DNA from: Chryseobacterium sp. BGARF1
GTDB lineage: Bacteria; Bacteroidota; Bacteroidia; Flavobacteriales; Weeksellaceae
Assembly (NCBI RefSeq): GCF_001677955.1
Contig: NZ_LELA01000019.1
Location: 1 to 49,315, forward strand
Direction: 5' to 3'
Length of the DNA: 49,315 nt
Shown: positions 16,795 to 25,296 of the stretch, in pieces
Position numbering within the stretch: position 1 is the first letter of the stretch
Layout: the number at the start of each line of letters is the position of its first letter
Translations under genes and position numbers: made by a program
The notes under the pieces: model-generated
The model's database searches: none
The model's input: only the letters and a program-made list of their open reading frames with translations
Told to the model about the DNA's origin: nothing

Positions 16795-16958
16795 TTTGGG
16801 TAAGATAAGTGAGAAATAGGTCTGCTTTTGCGTGAGGGATAGTAAGGGTCTCGCTGAAAGCGAAAGTGCGAAGCGAAGCGGAGTACCGAAACGAAGTGCA
16901 GCCCTGAATAGCCCGACCGTTTTGCCTCGGCTAAAGCCAAGGCAAACGGGCACGCCCT
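16795..16958. repeat. GC-rich conserved intergenic repeat element
   Basis: Much richer in GC than its surroundings. It contains GCGTGAGGGATAGTAAGGGT, GAAGCGAAGCGGAGTACCGA and a terminal hairpin CCGTTTTGCCT (16917-16927) with AGGCAAACGG (16940-16949), ending GGGCACGCCC. I recall this GCGTGAGGGAT...GGCACGCCC element from many Chryseobacterium intergenic regions. Whether it is mobile, regulatory or an RNA is not known to me. Confidence 0.65.
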
Positions 16959-16970
16959 AATATTTAAAAA

Positions 16971-18500
16971 TTAAAAGAATCCTAATTTGTTTTTGTTGTA
17001 TGAAATCAACATGTTTTTGGTTTGACGATAATGGTCTAACATCATTTTGTGGTTTTCTCTACCTATACCCGACTGTTTGTAGCCTCCAAATGGAGCTCCT
17101 GCAGGATATGAGTGATATTGATTGACCCAAACTCTACCCGCCTGAATCTGGCGCGGCACATTGTACAACTGGTGCGCATCTCTCGTCCAAACGCCTGCTC
17201 CCAATCCGTAAATCGTGTCATTGGCAATTTTGATTCCTTCTTCTTCGTCTTTGAAGGTTGTGAAAGCCAGAACCGGTCCGAAAATTTCTTCCTGGAAGAT
17301 TCTCATTCTGTTGTTTCCTTTGAAAATGGTCGGCTGAATGTAATATCCTTCATCTAAACCTTCTCCAACATGATTTACATCACCACCCACTAAAACTTCT
17401 GCACCTTCTTCTTTACCCAATTTGATATAAGATAGAATCTTGTCTTTCTGAATTTTTGAAGCCTGAGCTCCCATCATTACTGTTTTATCTAAAGGATTTC
17501 CTACTTTAATTGCTTTTACTCTTTCGATAACTTTTGCAATGAAGGCGTCTGCAATATCTTCCTGCACCAATAATCTTGACGGACAAGTACAAATTTCACC
17601 CTGATTTAAAGCGAAAAGTACTGCTCCTTCAATGGCTTTATCTAAAAATGCATCATCTGCATCCATCACTGAACTGAAAAATACGTTTGGAGATTTACCT
17701 CCCAATTCTAAAGTCACCGGAATGATATTTTCTGTTGCATACTGCATCACCAAACGACCTGTCGCCGTAGAACCTGTAAATGCTGCTTTATTTACTTTTG
17801 GATTGGTTACCAAAGCTCGTCCTAATTCTGCTCCGAAACCATTAACGATATTTACAACTCCCGCCGGAAGCAAATCGCCAATAAGTTCCATTAAAACCAA
17901 AATAGAGACCGGTGTACTTTCTGCAGGCTTCAAGACCACGCAATTTCCAGCTGCCAAAGCCGGAGCTAATTTCCAAACTGCCATAAGAATTGGGAAATTC
18001 CAAGGAATAATTTGTGCAATAACTCCCAATGGCTCATGAACGATTAATGAAACCGTATCTTTATCTAATTCGTTGTGAGAACCTTCTTCTGCTCTGATTA
18101 CAGATGCAAAATATCTGAAATGGTCAACTGCCAAAGGAATATCTGCCGCTAAAGTTTCTCTTACTGCTTTACCATTATCAATTGTCTCAACGGTTGCGAT
18201 ATATTCTAAATTCTGCTCGATTCTATCAGCTATTTTATTCAGGATAATACTTCTTTCTGTAGAAGAAGTGTCTTTCCACGTTTGGAATGCTTTTTCTGCT
18301 GCATTTACTGCCAATTCTAAATCTTCTTTAGAAGAGTGTGCTGCCTGAGTGAAAACTTTTCCGTCAACCGGTGAAACCACATCAAAATACTGCCCGTTAA
18401 CCGGTGCTGTAAACTTTCCGTCAATATAATTATTGTATTGATTTTTAAACTCCGGCCACTGTAAAGTGGTAGATGATTGTTGTTCTGTTGTTGTGCTCAT
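16971..18500 (-). CDS. NAD-dependent aldehyde dehydrogenase (acetaldehyde-type)
   Basis: 509 aa from Met at 18500. The frame extends 13 codons upstream, but MSTTTEQQ fits the family and leaves room for the promoter. Catalytic residues: Glu265 in [13 protein letters not shown] and Cys304 in [11 protein letters not shown], with NAD-binding IPWNFP and GSTATGR. It belongs to the ExaC/AldA-like group that oxidises acetaldehyde and other short aldehydes to acids. Divergent from an AraC regulator that probably controls it. adhP and DUF779 lie downstream on the same strand, separated by repeats. Confidence 0.93.
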   Translation of the reverse strand: MSTTTEQQSSTTLQWPEFKNQYNNYIDGKFTAPVNGQYFDVVSPVDGKVFTQAAHSSKEDLELAVNAAEKAFQTWKDTSSTERSIILNKIADRIEQNLEYIATVETIDNGKAVRETLAADIPLAVDHFRYFASVIRAEEGSHNELDKDTVSLIVHEPLGVIAQIIPWNFPILMAVWKLAPALAAGNCVVLKPAESTPVSILVLMELIGDLLPAGVVNIVNGFGAELGRALVTNPKVNKAAFTGSTATGRLVMQYATENIIPVTLELGGKSPNVFFSSVMDADDAFLDKAIEGAVLFALNQGEICTCPSRLLVQEDIADAFIAKVIERVKAIKVGNPLDKTVMMGAQASKIQKDKILSYIKLGKEEGAEVLVGGDVNHVGEGLDEGYYIQPTIFKGNNRMRIFQEEIFGPVLAFTTFKDEEEGIKIANDTIYGLGAGVWTRDAHQLYNVPRQIQAGRVWVNQYHSYPAGAPFGGYKQSGIGRENHKMMLDHYRQTKNMLISYNKNKLGFF

Positions 18501-18561
18501 ATTAGTAAGTTTAATTTTATCTAAAGCCAAATTACACACAGATAAGAGAATTGAATAGCAG

Positions 18562-18591
18562 AATCCTACAAAAGAATACTAAAATCCTACA
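18562..18591. promoter_or_regulatory. Direct-repeat operator candidate for the divergent AraC regulator
   Basis: AATCCTACA occurs at 18562-18570 and 18583-18591, exactly 21 bp apart (two helical turns), the phasing of AraC-type half-sites. It lies between the aldehyde dehydrogenase and araC-like genes, upstream of both. Confidence 0.6.
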
Positions 18592-18640
18592 TCATTCTAA
18601 TTTTATCATTTCATTAACAAATAATTCCTCAATAAATTTC

Positions 18641-18648
18641 TATATTTG
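18641..18648 (+). promoter_or_regulatory. -7 box of the AraC-family gene
   Basis: TATATTTG, a perfect TAnnTTTG match ending 29 nt before the ATG at 18678. Confidence 0.5.
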
Positions 18649-18677
18649 AATAGACAGGTCTTGAAAAATGTTTAGAA

Positions 18678-19595
18678 ATGAATGATAACAAGTTTTTATT
18701 AAATACTCCTGAATTAAAGAAGGAAAGCCAGCTTTTGAACTTGGTTGAAAACCAGACATTATTCAATCTAAATAATTGTGAATTTAGTATTTATGAAACC
18801 CACAAGTCTGCTTACGGTGTAAAACTGCATTTTGACAACATCGCATTCACAGCAATGCTTCGCGGTAAAAAACACATGAAACTGGAAAATAAGACCAATT
18901 ATTTTGATTACCATCCCGGAGAAAGCGTTTTGGTCGCTCCCGGAGAAACCATGGTCATCGATTTTCCCGATGCGGATGAAACTCCTTCTCAATGTATTTC
19001 TTTAAGCTTAAACCCAGAATTTATTGAAAATTCTCTGAATCATCTCAACTATAATCTTCCAAAAGTGGATGAAACCTCAACATGGAATTTACAGTTGGAT
19101 GAATATTTTCTGTTTAATAATCAGTCTTTAGCTTCTGCAACCAACAATATTATGAGAATTGCCATGGATGATAATTCACAGAAAGATATTATGGCAGATT
19201 TTGCTTTAAAGGAATTATTAATCAGACTGATGCAAACTCAGGCAAGAACTATGGTAGAAAAAAATATTGCAAAAAATAAATCAAGAATCGGGTTTGTGGT
19301 AGATTACATCAAGAAAAATATTCACCAAAAACTTTCTATTGACAGCATTGCGAAATTGGCTTACGTAAGCAAGTCAAATTTCTTTAAAATGTTTAAAGAT
19401 GAACTGGGAACTTCGCCCAATGATTTTATTCTTCAGGAACGCATTAACAGGGCAAAAGAACTTTTAGCTTTAAATAACAGCATCAAGGAAACCGCTTTTC
19501 AAACCGGTTTTTCTGATACCAATTATTTCACAAGGGTTTTTAAACAATTGGTTGGCGTGACGCCGAAAAGTTATCAGAATAAAATTATTATTTAG
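18678..19595 (+). CDS. AraC-family transcriptional regulator
   Basis: 305 aa. The N-terminal cupin-like sensing domain (about 30-170) includes YHPGESVLVAPGE. A C-terminal AraC DNA-binding domain (about 205-302) has two helix-turn-helix motifs: SIDSIAKLAYVSKSNFFKMF and IKETAFQTGFSDTNYFTRVF. The domain order recalls the AraC_N-type regulators that control aldehyde or alcohol metabolism. Its divergence from the aldehyde dehydrogenase, together with the 21-bp repeat between them, suggests it activates that gene in response to an aldehyde or alcohol. The ligand is inferred. Confidence 0.9.
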   Translation: MNDNKFLLNTPELKKESQLLNLVENQTLFNLNNCEFSIYETHKSAYGVKLHFDNIAFTAMLRGKKHMKLENKTNYFDYHPGESVLVAPGETMVIDFPDADETPSQCISLSLNPEFIENSLNHLNYNLPKVDETSTWNLQLDEYFLFNNQSLASATNNIMRIAMDDNSQKDIMADFALKELLIRLMQTQARTMVEKNIAKNKSRIGFVVDYIKKNIHQKLSIDSIAKLAYVSKSNFFKMFKDELGTSPNDFILQERINRAKELLALNNSIKETAFQTGFSDTNYFTRVFKQLVGVTPKSYQNKIII

Positions 19596-19603
19596 ATTTT
19601 TTC

Positions 19604-20377
19604 ATGAGGTTTTTCACTCTTTTTATAGTTTTCTTACTTACACAAAATTTTTTAGCTCAAAATATAAAAATTGAATATCGAAATTCACGCTATCAAAGTG
19701 ATGGAAACGGAATTTATGACAATCAAGAAATTATCAAAATTTATCCCGAAAAGAATAATTATAAGTTAGAATTTACACACCTAAAGAAATTCTACATTTA
19801 CAACGATTCCACAAAAAAAGATACCAGATTATCAATCAATGAAATTAATACTACAAAAAGAAATTTAAAGAGTTCTCTCGTTGATAATTTAATTTCCGAA
19901 TTAGGTCAAAATAAAAACAATTTCGATTACGAACTAATTAAAAAACAAATAAAGTCATCAATATCAAAACAAGATATCATTAAACTAATTAAAGTAAATA
20001 ATATTTTCTACAAAATTGGAGATGAACAAACAAAGAAAATTGATAAATCTGGAAAACAGAAAATAAAAGATATTAAAGAGTTTAAACTATTTGACAGATA
20101 TATTGAATCCATTAAGCCATCTGACTCAATTATAACAGTTTATTCACATGGATTGAATTCAGCCATAATTAGCTATCAAAACGAAAAATATATACTTAAT
20201 TTTTTAAATCCTTTGGGACAACCAATAGATGGAAAAAAATTATTTGTTAATTTAGAGGTCAATACCGCCTTAAATAAAATACTTCCAGAAAAATCACTTT
20301 TAAGAAAAAACTTGACCGCAGATTCTTTATTAGACAAATATATTTATTGGTATTTAGATAATTATTATAAATATTAA
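19604..20377 (+). CDS. Secreted hypothetical protein
   Basis: 257 aa with a signal peptide (MRFFTLFIVFLLTQNFLAQ). The rest is Lys/Asn/Ile-rich, with no motif I recognise. It starts 8 nt after the AraC gene stop, so the two are probably co-transcribed. A periplasmic or outer-membrane location is likely. Composition is more AT-rich than its neighbours, which may point to accessory origin. Confidence 0.65.
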   Translation: MRFFTLFIVFLLTQNFLAQNIKIEYRNSRYQSDGNGIYDNQEIIKIYPEKNNYKLEFTHLKKFYIYNDSTKKDTRLSINEINTTKRNLKSSLVDNLISELGQNKNNFDYELIKKQIKSSISKQDIIKLIKVNNIFYKIGDEQTKKIDKSGKQKIKDIKEFKLFDRYIESIKPSDSIITVYSHGLNSAIISYQNEKYILNFLNPLGQPIDGKKLFVNLEVNTALNKILPEKSLLRKNLTADSLLDKYIYWYLDNYYKY

Positions 20378-20383
20378 AAAAAC

Positions 20384-20408
20384 AAAGCACCTCAAAAGAG
20401 ATGCTTTT
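20384..20408. terminator. Bidirectional terminator between converging genes
   Basis: AAAGCACCTC (20384-20393) pairs with GAGATGCTTT (20398-20407) with one mismatch and a 4-nt loop, with A's before and T's after. It serves the 19604 gene and the HMG-CoA synthase gene. A near copy lies at 21838-21861. Confidence 0.75.
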
Positions 20409-20412
20409 CTAT

Positions 20413-21741
20413 TTATCCTTTATAACCGTAATACCTCGCTCCTTTCAACACGGGATTTTCCAATTCTACAGATTCTAAACCAAATCCGTTGTAATCAGGA
20501 TTTACAGAATATTCCAATTGTTTTCTATGAAGCTTTTCGTAAGTATCAAAATCAATCGCTAAACGATTTTTAAGATTTTCAAATAAATCCCATTTTGCAA
20601 CCACATTTTTCCAGTTTTCAGAAACTTTTCCGGCAAAAACTTTTGATTTAGAACCGCTTCCGTAACCAACAAATCCGATTTCTTCACCTGCTAATTCTTC
20701 GTTTTCATTAAAAGAAGTCTGTAAACCTGAAAGTAAAGCCATAAAAATCGAAGCAGTGTACATATTTCCTATTTCCGAAGATGCACGTTGTGTTTTTTCA
20801 ATTTTATTGTTGATAAATTCGATATAATTTTCAGACTTTGCAACTGCTTTTTGTTCGTCAGCATTTGAATAAGGAAGTCCATTTTCTAAGCTGTAAATCT
20901 CTGTAAAAACTCTTTTCCCATGAAATGCATACGGAAGATGGAAAATAAGATATTTCCAGTTTTCTGAAGATTTTCTTTTGCCTGAAACTTCCTCATAATG
21001 CTGATAAGCCTCCCTAATCCTATCCTGATAACATTGGTTGGAATATTGCCCGTCAAAAACAGGTTCATCCGTAAAAATTTCTATTTTATCCGGAAAAGTT
21101 TCAGGAGCATTTTTTAAATCTTCTTTTTTGAAATGTCTTCTTGGTTTAAAAAAATCAAAAACCGATTCTGTAGCCACTCCCCAATTATTTTCAATTTCAA
21201 TTAAATCAGGTTTTGTGGAAACCAATAAAGCAACTGCACCTCCACCTTGAGTATATTCGCCAGAAGAAGCCAGCTCATATTTGGCATAATCACTTGCAAT
21301 AACCACTGCTTTTTTATCAGGATTTACTCTTACAAAGTCTAAAGAATTGTGAAGCGCATCAACCGCGCCAATGCAAGCAAAAGTCATATCTACCACATCA
21401 CAGTTTTTGAAACATCTTTCTCCAAACTCTGCTTCCAAAACTTTTTCTACCATCTGCATTGCGTAGGAAACTGTTGGTTTAGCGGCATCGATTGCGCTCT
21501 CGGTTCCTAAATAAATACGGGAAATTTCTTTGGGATTGATTTGGTAGTCTTTTATTAATTTTAACAAAGCTTCTGCAGCGAATGTAGCAGCATCTTCATG
21601 TACATCGGGGAAACCCATTTTATGTAAGCCTAATCCTTTTTCCAGTTTTGCAGGTTCAATTCCTCTTTTTTCTGCTAAATCTTTAATTTCCAAATACAAA
21701 GAAGGCACATAATAACTTGCTGCCTCAATTCCAAAACTCAT
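20413..21741 (-). CDS. mvaS: Hydroxymethylglutaryl-CoA synthase
   Basis: 442 aa from the ATG at 21741; the frame also has a TTG three codons earlier. Thiolase-fold enzyme with nucleophile Cys123 in DMTFACIGAVDAL and the His motif YLIFHLPYAFHGKRVF. It condenses acetyl-CoA with acetoacetyl-CoA to HMG-CoA, the second step of the mevalonate route to isoprenoids that flavobacteria use. No other mevalonate gene is adjacent. A polyketide beta-branching role (PksG) is unlikely because no PKS genes are near. Confidence 0.87.
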   Translation of the reverse strand: MSFGIEAASYYVPSLYLEIKDLAEKRGIEPAKLEKGLGLHKMGFPDVHEDAATFAAEALLKLIKDYQINPKEISRIYLGTESAIDAAKPTVSYAMQMVEKVLEAEFGERCFKNCDVVDMTFACIGAVDALHNSLDFVRVNPDKKAVVIASDYAKYELASSGEYTQGGGAVALLVSTKPDLIEIENNWGVATESVFDFFKPRRHFKKEDLKNAPETFPDKIEIFTDEPVFDGQYSNQCYQDRIREAYQHYEEVSGKRKSSENWKYLIFHLPYAFHGKRVFTEIYSLENGLPYSNADEQKAVAKSENYIEFINNKIEKTQRASSEIGNMYTASIFMALLSGLQTSFNENEELAGEEIGFVGYGSGSKSKVFAGKVSENWKNVVAKWDLFENLKNRLAIDFDTYEKLHRKQLEYSVNPDYNGFGLESVELENPVLKGARYYGYKG

Positions 21742-21837
21742 AATCGTCAAATTTTAAACTAATTTATGAAAGATGTAATAAAAAATACTGGAGAATCGTC
21801 TATTTTTTTGCCGATTACACAAAATTTCAGCAATAAA

Positions 21838-21861
21838 AAAGCACCTCATGAGAGATGCTTT
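21838..21861 (-). terminator. Terminator of the M1 aminopeptidase gene
   Basis: AAAGCACCTC (21838-21847) pairs with GAGATGCTTT (21852-21861). The minus-strand T-run is given by A's at about 21835-21840. Nearly identical to the hairpin at 20384-20407. Confidence 0.75.
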
Positions 21862-21882
21862 AGTTATGATATAGATATTTAT

Positions 21883-24393
21883 CTATTTATAATTTTCAAT
21901 TGCTTTATTGATTGCGTCAATTTGTGGATTGATGCTTGATGCTTTTTGAGGATTCTGCTTAAGAAGTTCCATTTTCTTATTCAGACCGTCTTTCAGCATT
22001 TGAGTAATCATCATTTTTACCTGCGGATTATCTCCCATTTGTCCTTTAGCCTGACCTAAAATTTTTGTGATACTTTCTGTAGCTTTCAAGTTGTCTGAAG
22101 ACATGATCCAGTTGTAGCCTTCTTCTGCTACTTTCCCCAATTCAGGATCCTGGAATTTCACAAAAGGATAAAATGCTGCGATCGAAGCAATATTTGCCAT
22201 CTGTGAAGTCACTTTATTTTTAACTACAATTGGCAATAATTTGGTCATCATATCTTCAGAAGCGCCATCCAGTTCAATTTTATCAGCTAAACCGTTTACT
22301 TTTGAAGGATCTACAGCGATAATTGCTGCCAAAGAGTTTACTTTTACAGAATTGGAAACCGCATTTACACCTTTTTCAAAAATCGGAACATATTTTTTGT
22401 CTTTTGTTTTTGCTAAAGCCGCAATTGCAACACCTTGAACCAAAGTTTTAGGATCATTTGAAGCCAGTTTTTCAACATCGCTTCCCATCGCTTTCATTTG
22501 TTCAGCATTACTTAGATCCATCAACTCTAAAGCTTTCATTCTTACTCTGAAGAAAGGATCTTTTATCGCTGCAGCCAATAATTTTGTTGCAGCAGGATTT
22601 TTACCCACCTGGTCTTTTATGGCGTTCAAAGCGATGTATTTGCTTTTAAACTCTTTAGAATTGGTAAACTGCAGGAAATTCTGTTCCGGAGTTTTAGATT
22701 CAGTAACATCAGCTAACAAAACTCCGTCTGCATTGATATTAATTAAATCCGGATTTTTAGACGAATCGAAAGTAAAAGTATTTTTTGCAGTCGCATTCGC
22801 CCAAACATTATATCTTTTTGGTTTGCCGTTATCATAAACATCAATAGCCAAAGGAAATTCAAAAGGTAAATCCTGAGATTGATTCAAAGTAACCGTAACC
22901 TGTTTTTTTACAGGCTCGAAAGTGTAAGTATAATTTAATTTTGGGTTTCCGCTTCCAAAATACCACTGATTAAAGAACCAATTTAAATCTTTACCAGAAA
23001 CTTTTTCAAAAGATAGTCTCAACTGATGTGCTTCGGCATTTTTATATTCGTTGGTTTTAAGATAATCTGTAACTCCTGCGAAGAATGCATCATCACCAAG
23101 ATAGTTTCTCAACATATGAAGAATTCCGCCTCCTTTTTGATAGGTCACCAAATCGAAAACATCTTCACGAGAACCGTAATCAAATCTTACCAAATCTTTT
23201 TTGAAATCTGAAGGATTGTGGATGTAATGATTCACATCTTCCATCTGATGATAATCTGCCTGGTCTTTTCCGTATTTGTATTCGTTCCAAAGGTATTCTG
23301 AATAATTAGCGAAAGATTCATTAACCGTAAGATTACTCCAGCTTTCTGCAGTAACTAAATCTCCAAACCAATGGTGAAATAATTCATGAGCGATGGTGTC
23401 TTCCCACTTGTTCTCATCAATTAATTGTCCAGGTTTTTGAAGAATATCACTTCCATGAAGCGTTGCTGTAGTATTTTCCATTGCTCCGGAAACGTAATCT
23501 CTACCAGAAATTTGAGCATATTTTACCCAAGGATAATCGTAACCTAATTTTTTAGAGAAAAAATCAATCATTTCCGGAGTGTTTCCGTAAATCTGTTTTG
23601 CATACGGTTCGTATGCTTTTTCGATATAATAATCTACAGGAATATTTTTCCATTTGTCTTTTACGACAGCATAATCACCAACTCCCATAAAGAAAAGGTA
23701 GGTAGAATGTCTTTTATCCATCACCCAATGATCGGTTCTTAAATCATTGGATTCTTTTTTTGATTCTTTTAAAATTCCGTTAGAAAGAGTAACGTATTTA
23801 TCAGGAACCGTCATGTAGATTTCCTGAGTGGTCTTCTGATTCGGTTTATCGATTGTTGGAAACCAAGCTGAAGAAGATTCAGTTTCACCCTGAGTCCAGA
23901 TCTGCGTTGGTTTATCAGCTTCTTTTCCTTGAGCATTGATGAAATAAAGACCTTTTGCATCGTTAATTGCTGCACTTCCCTCTTGTTTCACTTCATTCGG
24001 GCGGGAAGTATACTTGATATAAACCGTATAATCCTGATTTCTTGTATACGTTTTATCTAAATTTATCTTTAAAACATCATTTTTATAATCATATTTTAAA
24101 GGAGACTTTTTACCGTTATTATCTAAAGCCACTTCGTGAATCAACATTCCTTTTGCATCAAGTGTCAATTCGTTAGAATCATAAAAATACGGAGAAGCTG
24201 TTAACCATTCTTCGCCATTCATCTGCTCTTTTTGATAATCAAAATTGACTTTAAGTTTGGTATGTTTAAGCTCTGTAACTTTTGTATGTGTTGCTCTGTA
24301 GACTTTTTCTCTTCCCGAAGTTTCAGTTTGTGCAGATACATTTGTGGAGAATAAAACTCCCAATATTGCGATAGATAAAATGGCTTTTCTCAT
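21883..24393 (-). CDS. Secreted M1-family metallo-aminopeptidase
   Basis: 836 aa with a signal peptide (MRKAILSIAILGVLFSTNVSAQ). The exopeptidase motif GAMEN is at 303-307. The zinc site is HELFH (His336, His340) with Glu359 in NESFA. The N-terminal beta-sandwich precedes the gluzincin domain; the C-terminal part (about 570-830) is helical with HEAT-like repeats. It removes N-terminal residues from peptides in the periplasm or outside the cell. A short antitoxin-like gene ends 30 nt upstream and could share its transcript. Confidence 0.93.
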   Translation of the reverse strand: MRKAILSIAILGVLFSTNVSAQTETSGREKVYRATHTKVTELKHTKLKVNFDYQKEQMNGEEWLTASPYFYDSNELTLDAKGMLIHEVALDNNGKKSPLKYDYKNDVLKINLDKTYTRNQDYTVYIKYTSRPNEVKQEGSAAINDAKGLYFINAQGKEADKPTQIWTQGETESSSAWFPTIDKPNQKTTQEIYMTVPDKYVTLSNGILKESKKESNDLRTDHWVMDKRHSTYLFFMGVGDYAVVKDKWKNIPVDYYIEKAYEPYAKQIYGNTPEMIDFFSKKLGYDYPWVKYAQISGRDYVSGAMENTTATLHGSDILQKPGQLIDENKWEDTIAHELFHHWFGDLVTAESWSNLTVNESFANYSEYLWNEYKYGKDQADYHQMEDVNHYIHNPSDFKKDLVRFDYGSREDVFDLVTYQKGGGILHMLRNYLGDDAFFAGVTDYLKTNEYKNAEAHQLRLSFEKVSGKDLNWFFNQWYFGSGNPKLNYTYTFEPVKKQVTVTLNQSQDLPFEFPLAIDVYDNGKPKRYNVWANATAKNTFTFDSSKNPDLININADGVLLADVTESKTPEQNFLQFTNSKEFKSKYIALNAIKDQVGKNPAATKLLAAAIKDPFFRVRMKALELMDLSNAEQMKAMGSDVEKLASNDPKTLVQGVAIAALAKTKDKKYVPIFEKGVNAVSNSVKVNSLAAIIAVDPSKVNGLADKIELDGASEDMMTKLLPIVVKNKVTSQMANIASIAAFYPFVKFQDPELGKVAEEGYNWIMSSDNLKATESITKILGQAKGQMGDNPQVKMMITQMLKDGLNKKMELLKQNPQKASSINPQIDAINKAIENYK

Positions 24394-24423
24394 CCTTTTC
24401 TATATTATTATTTTTTTTTTGAA

Positions 24424-24642
24424 TTATTTTTTAATCAGAATATCAAAAATATCGTTGACCAATGTTTCGTAATCACCTTTTTTCAACTGTTCTTTAGTTT
24501 TTGCAAACGCTTTTTTCAGTTCACTTTCCGGATTTTCGTCGTCGATAATTTCAATATTATTAATTCCTTTTACCTGAAGCAAAAGTTCTTTTAATTTTTC
24601 AACATCCGTATTTTCTTCAATGGTGATTTTTAGTGATTTCAT
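24424..24642 (-). CDS. Orphan antitoxin-like protein, paralogue of the 25009-25251 product
   Basis: 72 aa, acidic. It aligns along its length with the antitoxin encoded at 25009-25251: DV.K.KELL.QVKGIN.IEI, then AFAK..EQ.K.GDYE and a C-terminal KK. No second toxin lies beside it. A terminator (24677-24704) separates it from the toxin gene, so it probably has separate expression, perhaps with the M1 aminopeptidase 30 nt downstream. It may be a decayed second toxin-antitoxin pair or an anti-addiction copy. Confidence 0.7.
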   Translation of the reverse strand: MKSLKITIEENTDVEKLKELLLQVKGINNIEIIDDENPESELKKAFAKTKEQLKKGDYETLVNDIFDILIKK

Positions 24643-24676
24643 AAGTGATAAGTAGATATTTTGGCGTGAAAGTTAC

Positions 24677-24704
24677 AAAAAAAGTGAAGCTTTATACTTC
24701 ACTT
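24677..24704 (-). terminator. Terminator of the toxin-antitoxin operon
   Basis: AAGTGAAG (24682-24689) pairs with CTTCACTT (24697-24704). On the minus strand the hairpin is followed by seven T's (A's at 24677-24683). It begins 3 nt after the toxin stop codon. Confidence 0.8.
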
Positions 24705-24706
24705 GA

Positions 24707-25012
24707 TTATTTATTAAGCATCCTTTCTAAGTTATCAGGATTACCTTTCGATGGTAGGAATAATAAAACTTCGACAGAATCAATTTGAATATCAAAATAT
24801 ACTTTCACTTGTTTCTTTCCTAATAAAGCAAATCTTAGTTTATTATCTGAATTTACTGTAGGATAAGAAATTATTTTGTCATTTAATGATTGTTTAAATT
24901 TCTCCAAATCTTTCTTAAACAATTTCAATTCTCTTTCACTCCATCGGTGATTCAAAAAATCAGTGATTTCTTGAAGACTTTTAATCGCATCTTTCGAAAA
25001 AAAAATTTTCAT
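24707..25012 (-). CDS. RelE/ParE-family toxin
   Basis: 101-aa basic protein. It has the RelE/ParE fold order: FFSKDAIKSLQEITDFLNHRWS (helix 1), FKKDLEKFKQSL (helix 2), then strands LRFALLGKKQVKVYFDIQ and VEVLLFLPSKGNPDNL. Toxins of this superfamily cleave ribosome-bound mRNA or poison gyrase; the sequence does not tell which. Its start overlaps the end of the antitoxin gene by 4 nt, which indicates translational coupling. Confidence 0.85.
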   Translation of the reverse strand: MKIFFSKDAIKSLQEITDFLNHRWSERELKLFKKDLEKFKQSLNDKIISYPTVNSDNKLRFALLGKKQVKVYFDIQIDSVEVLLFLPSKGNPDNLERMLNK

Positions 25013-25251
25013 TTCTTATTAAAAATCGAATCAATTAATTCTTCCGAAAACTCCTCATATTCGCCATTTTTAATTTGATTTCTGCTTTTTTCAATTACTT
25101 TAGCAAAAGCTTCAGAATTCTCAATTTCCTCCCACGAATAAGTTTTATCATTTTCTGAAATCTCAATATGATTAATTCCTTTTATCTGAGACAAAAGTTT
25201 TTTAATGAAAGGAACATCTGCATATTCGTCTAAACTGATTTTAATTTCCAT
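25009..25251 (-). CDS. Antitoxin of the RelE/ParE pair
   Basis: 80-aa acidic protein, encoded first in the operon and overlapping the toxin by 4 nt. It contains IKGINHIEI and EAFAKVIEKSRNQIKNGEYEEF, a helix that probably wraps the toxin. No clear ribbon-helix-helix or HTH DNA-binding domain is visible, so autoregulation is uncertain. Related to the product of 24424-24642. Confidence 0.8.
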   Translation of the reverse strand: MEIKISLDEYADVPFIKKLLSQIKGINHIEISENDKTYSWEEIENSEAFAKVIEKSRNQIKNGEYEEFSEELIDSIFNKK

Positions 25252-25268
25252 AATTTCAGGATTTTAAT

Positions 25269-25276
25269 CAAAGTTA
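25269..25276 (-). promoter_or_regulatory. -7 box of the toxin-antitoxin operon
   Basis: Minus-strand TAACTTTG, a perfect TAnnTTTG match ending 17 nt before the antitoxin ATG, within the 45-nt gap after thyA. The operon is therefore separately promoted. Confidence 0.5.
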
Positions 25277-25296
25277 ATAATTTTATTACTAAAAAA

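Larger units (their letters stand above)
16483..16970. other. 488-bp non-coding region rich in repeats
   Basis: From right to left: a GC-rich structured repeat (16795-16958), a perfect 15-bp hairpin (16724-16756), then an AT-rich stretch. The AT-rich part includes a dispersed phrase (AACGCAAAGATTT near 16572 and AAAGGAGCAAAGAAT near 16604) that also occurs, partly inverted, at 37068-37132. No gene is credible here. The 60-codon open frame at 16771-16953 is a by-product of the repeat. Confidence 0.6.

Noticed and set aside
16771..16953. 60-codon open frame on the minus strand
   Set aside because: It lies wholly in the GC-rich intergenic repeat, its product is low-complexity (LRFGTPLRFALSLSARPLLSL), and the same DNA type recurs between genes in Chryseobacterium.
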